NCBI GenBank assembly: GCA_019671005.1 | Contig: CM033726.1 | Location: 18,721,608 to 18,785,607, forward strand | Direction: 5' to 3' | DNA: 64,000 nt | DNA from: Hibiscus mutabilis | Taxonomy: Eukaryota > Streptophyta > Magnoliopsida > Malvales > Malvaceae | Shown here: positions 20,224 through 31,969 of the stretch, piece by piece | How positions within the stretch are numbered: the stretch's first letter is position 1 | How the letters are laid out: each line of letters starts with the position of its first letter | Notes under the pieces: model-generated | Databases searched by the model: none | Seen by the model: the letters and a program-made list of their open reading frames with translations, nothing else | What the model was told of the DNA's origin: nothing | Made by a program: the position numbers and the translations under genes

Positions 20224-21074
20224 ATCAAATTTAAAATAACTACTCTATTCATTTTTCCATATTACTATATATATTGATGTTTATATAATAAATAATAATT
20301 TTGTACATATATACACGTTTTACCTTATTTAAAATTTATGATAAGGATGATATATATTATTCGTATATATTATGCATTCATACACAATTTTTATAATCAA
20401 AGTTTTACAAAGATAAGACAATATTCTTCTTTCTAAAATTCTCGGGAAAATTGTGTCTTGAGCTTAAAGAGACGTGGTTTTCTCATTAATCCTAAATAAA
20501 AGAATATCCTTTTAACCTAAGCATTTTATTTGGAATTTTTTATAAAATCATGTCTCAAGCTTAAAGAAGTGTGGTTGTTTTTCTTCAATAATCATAAATA
20601 AGAATATCTTTTAATCAAAATCAGAATATTTGAAATAGTATTCTTTTATTTAGGAATTTCGTGAAAATCATGTCTCGAGCTTAAAGAGAAGTAAATTTCT
20701 CGTTAATCCTAAATAAAAGAGTAATATTTTAAATATATTTTGAACAATAAAAGTCATGCATTAGGGATCATAATATTCAAATTAAATTGGAATTCGTAAT
20801 TCCCAATGTCAAGACACTTTGTAATCGGTTAGGTACCAATTTTGGGCATTATAGGGGTGCTCATCCTTCCTCACACGTAACTGACTCCCAAACTTGTTTT
20901 CTGGTTTTGCAGACCAAAAATCATTATTTTAATAAAATGACAAAAACATGTTTTATTAAAATAACCAAATTTTCAAGCGATCCAATCTCACCTAAAATAA
21001 AAAGGTTGATGGCGACTCCGTTAAAATTAATTTTTGTAAAAACACATCAAGCTCGAGGGCCTGTTATTACAGCT

Positions 21075-21093
21075 TGGTGACTCCGCTGGGGAC
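21075..21093 (+). promoter_or_regulatory. Primer-binding site of element A (tRNA-Arg type)
   Basis: TGGTGACTCCGCTGGGGAC starts a few bases after the LTR end at 21071. It differs from the site of B at two bases. A near copy of its first 11 bases, TGGCGACTCCG, lies upstream inside the LTR at 21010-21020. Confidence 0.82.
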
Positions 21094-21480
21094 CCTTTTT
21101 TAGAGTGTCGAGCCATAAGTAGATTACTTTTTGTCTTAGTAAGTGAAATTACAAATTCGATTTAATTTAATTTATGATCCCTGGATTTTTATAAATGTTT
21201 TAATAAAATTTGTCCTGCCGATTTTTTTCCATATCATGAACTCTGCACCTGAGCTCTGTCCCTTGTAAGTGGAAGTGAAAAGCTATTCCTTCGTAGGTCT
21301 CTACCTACGTGCAGGATAGTGAATCACTTATGGGATATATATGTACCTTTGACTTCATGAGATCTTCATCTCCGTGCAGACTTAGGGAAATGTATCCCTA
21401 AATAGAACTTGCTAGCCTTAGTAGGCGACAACAAGTACAGTTCAAGTACCTCATTTAGAACCAAATCACATGTAGTGAGC
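21094..21480 (+). other. 5' leader of element A, interrupted by element D
   Basis: No coding sequence. It shares blocks with the leader of B: gagctctgtcccttg (21250) and ccttagtaggcgacaac (21416). Cut at 21480 by D; it resumes at 30117 with gtgagccattatag. Confidence 0.6.
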
Positions 21481-24400
21481 TGTAACCCCCTTAACCCTGC
21501 CTAGTCGTTAGACCCGAACCAAGAAGATCACATCGGGTTTGCCAAAGCAAACCCAAACTGCTTACTCGAATTATAGTCCATTTTCCCTTTTTACTGATCT
21601 AGATGCATTATTAAGACCTATGACGTTTATACAAGCAACAATTCAGTTTTCATTCGATACGAACATTGATAAGGAACTCAATTGCAAATATAAGCATTCT
21701 AGGGACCAAAAATGAAAATCTAAATAATTATAGGGACTTACACAAGTTTCAGGTTACTAATATTTAGGTAATTATATTTCATGCTAGCGTGTCAAATTTC
21801 AGCTCCAACGGATAACAAATAAGCATTCAATTTAGCAAAATACAAAATTAAGGAGTAAATAATAAAACTGCCAAAATATAGGGACTAACACGTTTATACA
21901 AGTATATTACTGCAATTAGCTACACTATGTGCATGCTTGTAAAATCTCAGATCAAACAAACATCATTTACTTATTCAATTGATGTAACATCATACGGTGA
22001 CAAAATGCAAAGAATTTAAACTTGGTAAAACCCATTAACCGAATAACCACCAGTCGTACTGGTACACAGGATATTGTACCAGTTCTGGCAAACATCAAAG
22101 AAAATATTAGAATCAATATGCCACAGAGTGTACCGATACCCGGTTAAGCATACCGAAACCCGATCATTTGTACCGGTACTGAACATTGAGTGTACCGATA
22201 CGGGCTGGTCCAAATTTCATCTTAGGGGATTCGAATCCCAAACTGAACATACCCAAGTTATATACAAACAACCTTGTCTAGCTCTTACAATTATACCATC
22301 AAACAAATAGGCTCAATTAATTACATGACAATTAATCAACACAATTCATATTCATACAAATAATCTAGAGGCATGCTTCCTAACAATATGAAGCATTATC
22401 CAATACGCACCAAATGGTCAAGACCTCAACATAGGCTATAGATCAATCAAGAAATAGAAGCACACGACCATATGTGCTCTTAAAACACAAGCAATCAATC
22501 CAATCATTATTTAAATCATTTTAAATTATTGGATCATAATGATTAAATGTACTTGACATTAAATAATACCAACATCGTATACATTAAATAATGTTATCAT
22601 CCAACATAATATAAACTTCAACAACATAATCAAGCCTTAAACAAACTAACATCCCAACGATTAACCCACATTGGCTCATTACAATTTAATGATAACACCA
22701 TAAAACATACTCTTTAGAACGCTTATCTTGGGATCCTTCCTTGCCTCGAACCACAACCCCACACTCGCTTAATTTACTGCATTGACGGAAGAAAAGAGAG
22801 CATAAGCATTTAATGCCTAGTGAGTGCGCTCAAAAGGATAAAATGTCAATGCATTTTCGAAATCAGAACCGATATTAGAAACCCATATTAAAGCAAGTCA
22901 AACACACCATTTCTAAAGCATTTAGAATATGAGTGTAAAGCCAACACAATTTGCTTACTTCCTTTGAAAACATAACATGCATAACAACTATATGCAAAAT
23001 AGCTTTTCATTTTGATTCACATATATTGGCAATTAGTGTGACACTTAATAAACCATTGTTCCTTTATAAAACCACATCGGATATACGGATTTCCCGGTAG
23101 ACTCACCTCTACCAAACCATACCTTGACCCGAATACGCTCACCTCTATCCTACTTGAAGGTACACCATCAACTTGGGTAGCGTAGTTAAACCATATACCA
23201 CAAGTAATAATCCAACAGCCCGATTAGCCTAGTTAAACCGATTCATCAAGAACAGTGGTGCAATTGACTTAACATATTATAGTGCACTTTAAACCCTATG
23301 GCAGGCCAACTATATCCGCTATTTTATTTCTATTTATCACATAGCCAATAAACACTTTTATACACATTTACTTATTGTTTTTTCATATGCATTTAACAAA
23401 ACATTTTCCATATGCAAAACACATTCACTTAGGAACCATTTCACAATGCACTTAAGAATCCTCATATTTGATAAATCATTGCATATCTTTTAAATAATGC
23501 GTAAAACAGTAAGTAAACCAATTCATTCTTTTCAACCAAAATATGCAAATCAAATCTCATATCAAACCGATATTCAAAAGGCGAAAATAAGAGAAACTTA
23601 CTTCCGAGCTTAGCTAAGCTTGCTAGGCTTTAACTAAGCCACCAAAGGCATAATTCAAATCTCTTTATAGTACCAAAACATATTTGCACTCACCAACATG
23701 CTACCGTCTTGATGCCAATGTCTCGACGCCCAACCAAAAATCGTCCAAACACTTACCATCTTCCACAAAAAAATAAAAGGGTCAATATATATTAGACCAA
23801 ACCAAAGTAACCAATTTTTTTTTAGAACCACCACGACACACACGACACAACAAAATTCCCTAACATTTCATTGCGGTTGGAACCATTCGATTAAATTTTC
23901 CCAAACCTTAATTCCCCCTTTTCTTTTCTCTTTTTTTCACGCAATGTGTGCTTTGGAGGGGAAAGGGCAGCAGCAGCCATCCCTTTATTCCATTTGCTGC
24001 CTACGCATCGCACCCAAGGGAAAGCAGCACCGCGCAACACCCCAGGCCCCAGCCCTTCCAAGGGCAGGGCAGCGGCTTCTCTGTTCCAAACAACCCCTGC
24101 TTTGAACATTTGCACCCATTTCCTTTTCTCTACGATACAATTCCTAATGAACATTTCATCGAATATAAAATGTGCACTCTACTATGTGATTACATAATTC
24201 AATTAACCACTCCACGAATCACCACATTCCATAACTCAAATATAAACTTAACCAATACAATTAATTTCGGTACTTATTTTTCAAAATTGAAATTAGATTT
24301 CATCTTACCCATAAAATTAATTCCTAATCCAATTAAAATATTTTAATTTTATCTATCAAATCATAATCACCATTTATCATCCAAGAAACCTCATAAATCA

Positions 24401-25101
24401 AAATAAATTCATTTTAATTCACAAACTCCAATAGAAATAATAGATAATCAATCAAAAACAATTACAGAACCTTTAAAAATCAAAAGCTTACCCAATTGAT
24501 AGGAAAAATGGAAGTTGAAAATATCATCCTTCAATTGAACGTGAATTCTAAGAAGATTTGATGAAGACTACTAGCTCTTGCTAAATTGATGATTAGAAAT
24601 CATTTAGGATATAAAAGAGATAAAAATTAAGAAGTAAAATTAATGTTCTTTAAATTGTGTTTGGCAAATTTAAGAGAGAAAATGAAGGAAAAACTTAGAT
24701 ATATTTTTCTCATCTTTGGAAATATAATAACCGTCATCTTCTTTTGTTAAAAATGAGAGGGAAAAGATATATCAATAATTGATTTAATAATCCCAATAAA
24801 ATATCACTTTAATTACTTTTTTCAATATTACCATCACTATCATTTTATAACCATTGCAAAATAGTCACTTTTTAATTTAATATTAAATAAATCCTTTTAA
24901 GAATTACTCAAAATTAAATTCCATCCTTTAATAAAATCATTAAATATACTTTCAAAAATATTAGCCACGATAAATTTATCGAAAACCAATTTAATCAACC
25001 CAAACTATTTTTCGGAATTAATTAGCTAAAGCCTAACCCAAAATTCCAACCCGATTCCGATAATTCACCTGAATTTTATGGCCTGTTTTTGGGATGTTAC
25101 A
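21481..25101 (-). repeat. 3' LTR of element D
   Basis: 3621 bp, ending GGGATGTTACA on the plus strand. It has a cluster of GTACCGATAC-like motifs (22050-22205) and a hairpin near its sense-strand 3' end (21536-21555). The frames at 23946-24346 lie in a GC-richer patch of the LTR; the 5' LTR has lost that region, so nothing supports them as genes. Confidence 0.85.
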
Positions 25102-25118
25102 ACTCCCCCCCTCTAAAA
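25102..25118 (-). promoter_or_regulatory. Polypurine tract of element D
   Basis: ACTCCCCCCCTCTAAAA on the plus strand is, on the sense strand, TTTTAGAGGGGGGGAGT directly before the TGTAACATCCC start of the 3' LTR. Confidence 0.75.
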
Positions 25119-25959
25119 GAAATTTCATCCCCGAAATTTACGTGGAGGGAACAAAACAAATACAGACATTCCCTCATCCAACAACTTCCTCGATTACACT
25201 TACGCCGCATACTTTCACAAATACAATCGTCTCGATGCGCAACACCTAGTTGCTAGAGACTTAATTAGAAACATCCCTTACCAATGGTAGAACCAACAAT
25301 ACTCAACTTTCTCTTTATAGGGACAACAAACAAAGGGTCAATCAAACCTCGCCATATAGGTGTAGGCAACTCATCAATTACACATTTGAGCTCAAAACCA
25401 TCCTCGCCATATAAATGTAGTCAACTCATCAATTACACATTTGAGTTCAAAATCATCTTGACACAACATGTCACAAAATCGGTTTTCCCATTTATCTACA
25501 TATCGTCTATTAAAACTTAATTCAATACACCATTACGAACTATTCCCTGCAACCTTCATCCATGGAGAAATGTCGAGAAACACTCAACCGCCCATATGAT
25601 ATCGGGTTTCTCGTTATCTCAATCCGTATAAAACTTATCTAATTTCCAATCTCAAAACCATGCCAATCTGCCGAAAACCACTTTTAGCATACACCAATCT
25701 TTTCTAAATTCAAAATCAGCTCTTTTTAACCGAATCTCAACTTAAACCATAGTAACAATCATCAAATAACTCCCAACAATAAAAGTTCCTTTTAGCCATA
25801 CATCCACCATAATCCATGAAGAACAACTCTCTCGGTCTAGTCAATCAAACTAATTCCGGAATCAAACTTGCAAAACTGATTTGTAGATTATTATCAACCA
25901 ATAAGAAATCATTAGTACCAAATAGAAATTGTTAGGTTTGAACAACCTAACCATAATTT
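25119..25959 (-). pseudogene. Degraded 3' pol region of element D
   Basis: Expected to hold the integrase end of a Tekay-type pol because it abuts the polypurine tract. Apart from the terminal KFRG-like stretch near 25130 I could not read a domain; the sequence is full of stops. A 69-residue-spaced repeat is not present, but a short duplication (cctcgccatata..caactcatcaattacacattt) is visible at 25349-25388 and 25404-25443. Confidence 0.4.
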
Positions 25960-26645
25960 GTTCTTGAAACCATTATAAAACAATTAAACTCTATAAAATT
26001 CATTTTAATTACAAATGTTAATACAAATAATAGATTAAGGACACAAAGCGTGTCAAATGTCAATAAGAAACCATATCTTACCTTGCTTGATAGAGATTTC
26101 AACCAAAATGAGCTTCCCCTTGTATCCTACGTGAAAATCGTTGTTAACCAAAATCCACTGATTCACTTAAGTTTAAAAATCATTTGGACAAAAAAAAATA
26201 GATTAGAAATAAGACTGAAAAATCAATTGATCACTGAAAAACATTTTAGGAAAGTAGAAAATACGAAAACAATAGTTTTAATTTAAAGAAAATTTAGAAA
26301 ACCCCTATTTCAAATAAAATGTTAACCATCAGTGGTAGTTTTTTTAAAGCAAAACAAAGAAAAACAAGTTATTAAAATACAAATGGTGAAATTGCTCCCT
26401 AAAGATTCTTAAATGTGTCCCCTTTCTATTTAATTCACAAAAATGATTTTAAGACCAATTTGTCTCTTTTACAAGTCATCAAATCACAATTCTTTTTATT
26501 TAATAAACCAACTATATAACCTTCCAAAACATTAGCCATGACCAATTTACCAAATTCATTTTTAAAACAAATTCAATTATTAACCCGAAAATAATTAACG
26601 AACTAAACTCAAGCTACGATCCTAAACGGAGCCTAGAACATCACC
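25960..26645 (-). repeat. Partial LTR of a D-related element inside D
   Basis: This stretch parallels the end of the D LTR (24410-25101): attcattttaattacaaatg, then an ACCAATTT..AATAATTAACGAACTAA-like run, and an end agaacatca where D has gggatgttaca. It looks like a truncated related LTR inserted in, or recombined into, the pol of D. Confidence 0.5.
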
Positions 26646-28688
26646 CAATTTAATAGAACATATCCCGTTGCAACTTTGCTAATAGTGCAACAATCTTAGA
26701 AGATTCTTTAACAAATTTCGATAACAATCAACTGGACCCAGAAAACCACGTACTTCTAACACCAACCTTGGTTGCTTCAAATCTAGAACAACTCCAACTT
26801 CCAAGAATCGATCTTTAACACCTTTTATAATCTATGAGACCCCAAAAAACCTCCTCGCTAGAGCTAACTTACATAAGCTACCTTGCTTACACCATCACTT
26901 CGTCGGGCATCCAAAAATTCATTCGTGAGTGTGAACATATGCATGCATGATTACTTAGATGTCCTCATAAATGTCTATGCATATGTATGCAAAACCTCTA
27001 ATGTCATGACCAAATATATACATGTATTGACATATTTAAATATATACATATAAGTGTTTATGCACTGTGCATGTTCAACTGCTCACACTTACTAATAACA
27101 TTCTCATAACCAACTTACACAACCTAATCAGATCCTCTGAACAAATATTTCTTTCAACTATGAAAAAACTTGCACTTACCCAAATAAGGAATAAGCATTC
27201 ACTTTGCTACAAAAGCCTACTAAACAATTCTTGGTTGTCGATCAAGATCCTTCTCGTTACCATTGTACATGAGAATACCACTACTTTTGCTACTTAATGA
27301 AACCAAGTATTCACAAAATACTCAACTCATTGAAACCTCGAATGCCACTAGTGCATTTGTCATCTACATGGCATAACTATAAACCCATACCAACCAAACA
27401 GTCTCAAACACCATTCTCATTAACCACCACGCTAGTGCTTCAAACATATCCATAAACCAACCATTATCACAATCACACTCTCATTTCATATATTTCCTTA
27501 ATGCCCGTCATCACGTCGCAAAAAGGATTTGGGAGCGGCACCAAAGTACGTATCAGTATCAAACTCAACTTCGCAAACATAGGCAACATAGAAAACTCCT
27601 TCGAAACAATCCTAAGATATAATTTCCAAACAGCACAAACATTCAAAACCTGAACATCCTTAAACCTTGGATTATCACATAAGCCAAAACTTATCAAACA
27701 TAATTTGGTCTATACTTGGACAATCTCTATTGCAAAAACAACTCCAATCTTCAAAATTTCAACACGCTCAAAAAACAACTACCTTCAATTAATATGCATA
27801 AATACGTGCAGCCATAATCTACCAAACGATACAACAGTAAATGAAAAGAAGATTATGTGACATTTCCTTAATCAAAATATAGATTCCACGTTTATGCTGC
27901 TTACTCTAATCTTTGAAGATAAAAGTCAATTCAAAGCCTTATGCCTATTCCATACCTTGACCATCCACATGGAAAATAACGTTAGGGACACTATCAAATT
28001 CTCCTTAACAATCAACACCACTGGTCAGCTTTCGATCCGAAACATCAACTTTCTTCCTAGATATGTACACCATGATCTTATCAACTTAATCACTCCCAAA
28101 ATCTCATTAGAATCTCAACCGAAGCTTTCTTGAGCATACTTTATGAATATTGATATTACTTTCAAGCAAACAACACCTTACGGTGTACTTATTTCCATTT
28201 ACATCACTTCACTAACTTATTGTCTTCAAAATCGATATCATTAACATCGATGATAATAAACATTTTTAATATTCAAAACAGTAGACTAACACCTCCTATA
28301 AACTCACGAACAAGGACAACATCACTCAAGTTTAAGACCATTCTTAACTATTCTCAATCGAGGACCAAATCAACTCAAGATCAGAAACCACTTTTCTTAT
28401 ACTATCGATAACACGGAACGCTTACTAAGCTTAGAAGTAATTACTAATAAATCATTTCTCATTTAAAATCAAATTTATTATCGGTGTTTAAACCTGACAG
28501 TTAGGGTGTAGGCTTAGCAAGTGATATAAGACAAACCTACAAAAACCTTTTCAAAAAATATTTGTAATAGGCAATGTGTTTCCTGTTAACCCCAACATAT
28601 GTAATCAATAACATGAGTACATACGAATACATTTATCACTTTCTCAAAATAACCAGATTAAACTCTATTCATTTAAGGTTGTGAACCT
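26646..28688 (-). pseudogene. RT region of element D, disrupted
   Basis: On the minus strand, 26820-26640 reads VVLDLKQPRLVLEVRGFLG, then in another frame LLSKFVKESSKIVALLAKL. Together these parallel the gypsy RT end (…QPRNVTEVRSFLG.AGYYRRF…FSKIA.PL). Upstream at about 27697-27473, a stretch with FSMLPMFAKLSLIL parallels the start of RT (DVFPEDLPGLPP.REVEF.I). No run is long enough to act. The rest of the interval to 28688 holds no readable domain and should include the gag remnant. Confidence 0.6.
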
Positions 28689-28701
28689 GGCTTTGATACC
28701 A
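28689..28701 (-). promoter_or_regulatory. Primer-binding site of element D (tRNA-Met type)
   Basis: The plus-strand GGCTTTGATACCA is TGGTATCAAAGCC on the sense strand, one base from the initiator tRNA-Met match TGGTATCAGAGCC, and lies five bases past the 5' LTR end. This fixes the orientation of D as minus. Confidence 0.85.
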
Positions 28702-28706
28702 CCAAA

Positions 28707-30116
28707 TGTAACCCCTTAACCCGACCTAGTCGTTAGACCCAAACCAAGAAGATCTCATTCGATTTGCTTCGTTAGGTTTGCCAAAACAAACCTGAACTGT
28801 CTTGCTCAAATTACGGCCTATTTTTTTTGTTTTACTGATCGAGATGCATTATTAAAACCTATGGCGTTCATACAAGCAGCAGTTTAATTTTTATTCGTTA
28901 TGAACATCGATAAGGCACTCAATTGCAAATATAAGTATTTTAGGGACTAAAATTCAAATCCAAATAATTACATGGAGTTGCACAAATTTTAGGTTACCAA
29001 TACTTAATTAATCATAGTTCATGATAGCGTGTCAAATTTCAGCTCCAATGGATAACAAATAAGCATCCAATTTAGCAAGATACAAAAATAAGGACTAAAT
29101 CATAAAACTACCAAAATACCGAGACTAACACGTTTATAAAAGCATATTACTGCAATTAGCTACACTATGAGCATGCTTTCAAAATCTCAAATCAAATAGA
29201 CATCATTTACTTATTCAATTGATGCAACATCATACGATGAAAAAAATGCAAATAAGCATATTTCAGGTTATCAATACTTAATTAATCATATTTCATGCTA
29301 GCGTGCCAAATTTCAACTCCAACGGATAAAAAATAAGCATCCAATTTAGCAAGATACAAAATTAAGGACTAAAATGTAAAACTTCCAAAATACAGGGACT
29401 AACATATTTATAAAAGCATATTACTGCAATTAGCTACACTATGAGCATGCTTGCAAAATATCATATCAAACAGACATCATTTACTTATTCGATTGATGCA
29501 ACAACATACGGTGACAAAAATGTAAAGAATCTAAACTTGGTAAAACCCATTAACCAAATTAACCACCAGCCGTACTGATTCATAGGATACCGAACCGATT
29601 CTAGCAAACATCAAAGCAAATATTGGAATCCATATGCTACAGAGCGTACCGATACTCGATTATGCATACCGAAACCCGGTTATGTGTACTAGTACCCACA
29701 TGCAATGCTGAAACTAGATTAACCTCATGTACCGGTACTGAACATTGAACATACCGATATGGGTTGCTCTAAATTTCATCTTAAGGGATTCGAATCCCAA
29801 AATGAACATACTCAAGTTACATACAAACAACCTTTTTATTGGAATCTCATCGCCAACATTTTACAACCTTTACAAAATAGTTATTTTTTAATTTAATATT
29901 AAATAAACTCTTTTAAGAATTACTCAAAATTAAATTCCATCCTTCAATAAAATCATTAAATATACTTTCAAAAATATTTGCCACCATAAATTTATTGGAA
30001 ACCAATTTAATCAACCAAAACTATTTTTCGGAATTAATTAGCTAAAGCCTAACTCAAAATTTCAACTCGATTTTGATAGTTCACCCGAATCTTCTAGCCT
30101 ATTTTCCGGGATGTTA
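28707..30116 (-). repeat. 5' LTR of element D, rearranged
   Basis: 1410 bp. It matches the start and end of 21481-25101 but lacks the part equivalent to about 22275-24840. A block of about 274 bp is in tandem duplicate (from about 28978 and about 29252). The plus-strand end reads GGGATGTTA, lacking the final CA. Confidence 0.82.
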
Positions 30117-30580
30117 GTGAGCCATTATAGTCTACCCTTTAGAGCCATAACGAACCTCTGCCTGTTTAGAGGGTCACACAATAAGTGCACAGTAGAGAGA
30201 GACTTAGTTTATTCAATTTCTTTCAATTTATGTTCTCTAATTTCAGTATTCTTTATTTTTCCGCAATGAAGCATGTAACTAGATACCATGCATATAGGGC
30301 TTATTTTTTCGTAATAAAATATGCGGGTAGAAAGCATGATTGGGTAGGATTACTTTTAAACAAACAAATCATATCAACCTGTAGGTTCTATCCCTTTTGA
30401 TTTTTGTAATAGATTATTGAATATTCTATTCGTACTAGCATGTTTTATTTTTGCATTGCATTAACATCTCATTTTGCATGCATTTGCATCACATCATATT
30501 TCATAATTATTTCTTAGTCGAGCTTCTAATTCCAAGAGAATTTCGATCGCAATGATTTTGGGCCATTCGAGTCAGCCAAG
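30117..30580 (+). other. Continuation of the element A leader after D
   Basis: No gene. It continues the leader (gagccattatagtctaccc; aacctctgcctgtttagagg), similar to the leader of F near 60431-60475 (gagccataggagccac; actttgcctgtttagcag). Confidence 0.55.
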
Positions 30581-31969
30581 TCAGCACCAATATGGATGCC
30601 CGTTTGGAAAAAGTTGAAAAAGCATGTGAAGATATAAAGAATGACATGGAGCAAAACCTAGAAAAGGCGCAACAACCAACTCGCGACCACTTCTCATAGT
30701 CACATGTGGATCTACTGGCCAAGATAGCTGCGATGTTGGAAGGTAAAGATCCTCAAAGGGGGAAAAGGATTGGTCATCGACCTCAATCCTCTACAAAAGT
30801 CATAAATTCTTTTTGACAAGACACATCCGCAAGTGTCGTATTCGGTTAAAAAGCAACAAGGTCCTCAGGCTAGATCATCGTCGCATGGAAAAATTAATAA
30901 TCCTAGTGAACATGTTGTCCCTGATCCTAATAAAGTGGGTAAAGCAAAGATCGAACAACCCACGCAGCTTAAAGATTGGTGCCAGGGGCTTGAGCAAAAG
31001 TTTAAAGTTGTATGAGGGGTAGATGCATTATGCGAGGTTGATACAAGATAATTGAGTCTGGTCCCTAATCCTGTGTTACCTCTAAAGTTCAAAATGCCAG
31101 AGTTTAAAAAGTTTGATAGAAAAAGCCCTCCGTCTGCCCACCTTATTATGTTCTGTCGAAAAGATGACAGTGTATGTTGGTAATGATAAGCTTTTAATTC
31201 AATGTTTTCAGGACAATCTGAAAGGGTCTGCTGCTAGGTGGTACAATCAGCTTAGCCAAGACAAAATACAATCATGGATGGATTTGACTAAAGCCTTTAC
31301 AGAGTAGTACAAACATATAATAGAAGTTGAACCAGACTGTTTAACACTGCAAAACATGAAGAAGAGTCCAACGAGAGCTTCAGACAATATGTACAAAGGT
31401 TGAGGGATGTTGCAACACAAGTACAACCATCACTACTTGAGAGAGATAATACCTACTTTTTTTAGAACCCTGGAAGATTCATTCCTAAAGTATATGATAG
31501 GGAATGCAATTAGGAATTTTGAAGACATTGTGATATTAGGTGAGCTCATTGAAGAAGCCCTCAGATAAGGGAAAATCATAGATCCCAGCAGTGCGATCAT
31601 TAGAGGAGGAAGTGGATCAGAAGTTCATGTGTTGGGGTCTTATCCATCTAACTGACATTGGGCCTCACGCCAATCAAACTATTCGTACTCACGTTAACCT
31701 ACAACGTCTTAGAAAATTGTTCATCCAATTCCAATGATGTATACAGAGTTGCTTCCGTTGTTTCTTGAGAAAAACTTGTTACCCCCAGTTCAGTTTAAAC
31801 CAAAAGAGCTTCTTTACCTAGAAGGTTATGATGTTAATGTTGTATGCGATTATCATATGGGAAACACATGCCACAATATTGAGAATTGTGGAGCTCTAAG
31901 AAACAAGGTGCAAAATCTAATTGAAAATGACACTTTAAAATTCAACAATGGAGTCCCTAAGATGAACTG
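30581..31969 (+). pseudogene. gag of element A, disrupted
   Basis: A coiled-coil start (MDARLEKVEKACEDIKNDME, from 30593) runs into a stop at 30698. The capsid part, 31060-31310, has PLKFKMPEFKKFDRK (frame shifts nearby), then DKLLIQCFQDNLKGSAARWY and KIQSWMDLTKAFTE, the retrotransposon gag domain. Further traces at 31440-31570 (FEDIVILGELIEEAL) and 31734-31969 (KPKELLYLEGYDVNVVCDYH..CHNIENC, a degenerate zinc-knuckle-like end) follow. At least six stops or frame changes. It pairs closely with gag of B. No protease or RT follows. Confidence 0.82.

Larger units (their letters stand above)
19376..21071 (+). repeat. 5' LTR of element A, right part
   Basis: Resumes after the CGTTG duplication with ATCCGACCCTGAAAGG, matching the 3' LTR at 38263, and ends in GGCCTGTTATTACA. 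It holds a SINE-like insert (19700-19824) and a possible MITE (20022-20223) that the 3' LTR lacks; about 420 bases around 19870-20290 are absent from the 3' LTR. Near its end is the block 'gtaccaattttgggc..ggggtgct' shared with other Ogre-type LTRs. Confidence 0.9.
21481..30116 (-). mobile_element. Element D: Tekay/Del-like Ty3/gypsy element, minus strand
   Basis: The outer repeats 21481-25101 and 28707-30116 both begin TGTAACCCC on the plus strand, and GTGAGC flanks both sides (21475-21480; 30117-30122). On the minus strand the order is 5' LTR, tRNA-Met-like primer site (28689-28701), pol remnants, polypurine tract (25102-25118), 3' LTR. Just before the polypurine tract the minus strand reads aaatttcggggatgaaattt, the usual end of Tekay/Del pol. 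The interior is only 3.6 kb, so much of gag-pol is lost. The two LTRs differ in length because of a 2.6-kb deletion and a 274-bp duplication in the 5' LTR. Confidence 0.82.

Noticed and set aside
23891..24346. Three overlapping frames in the D LTR
   Set aside because: They overlap on both strands in a GC-richer patch of an LTR, with no recognisable domain.
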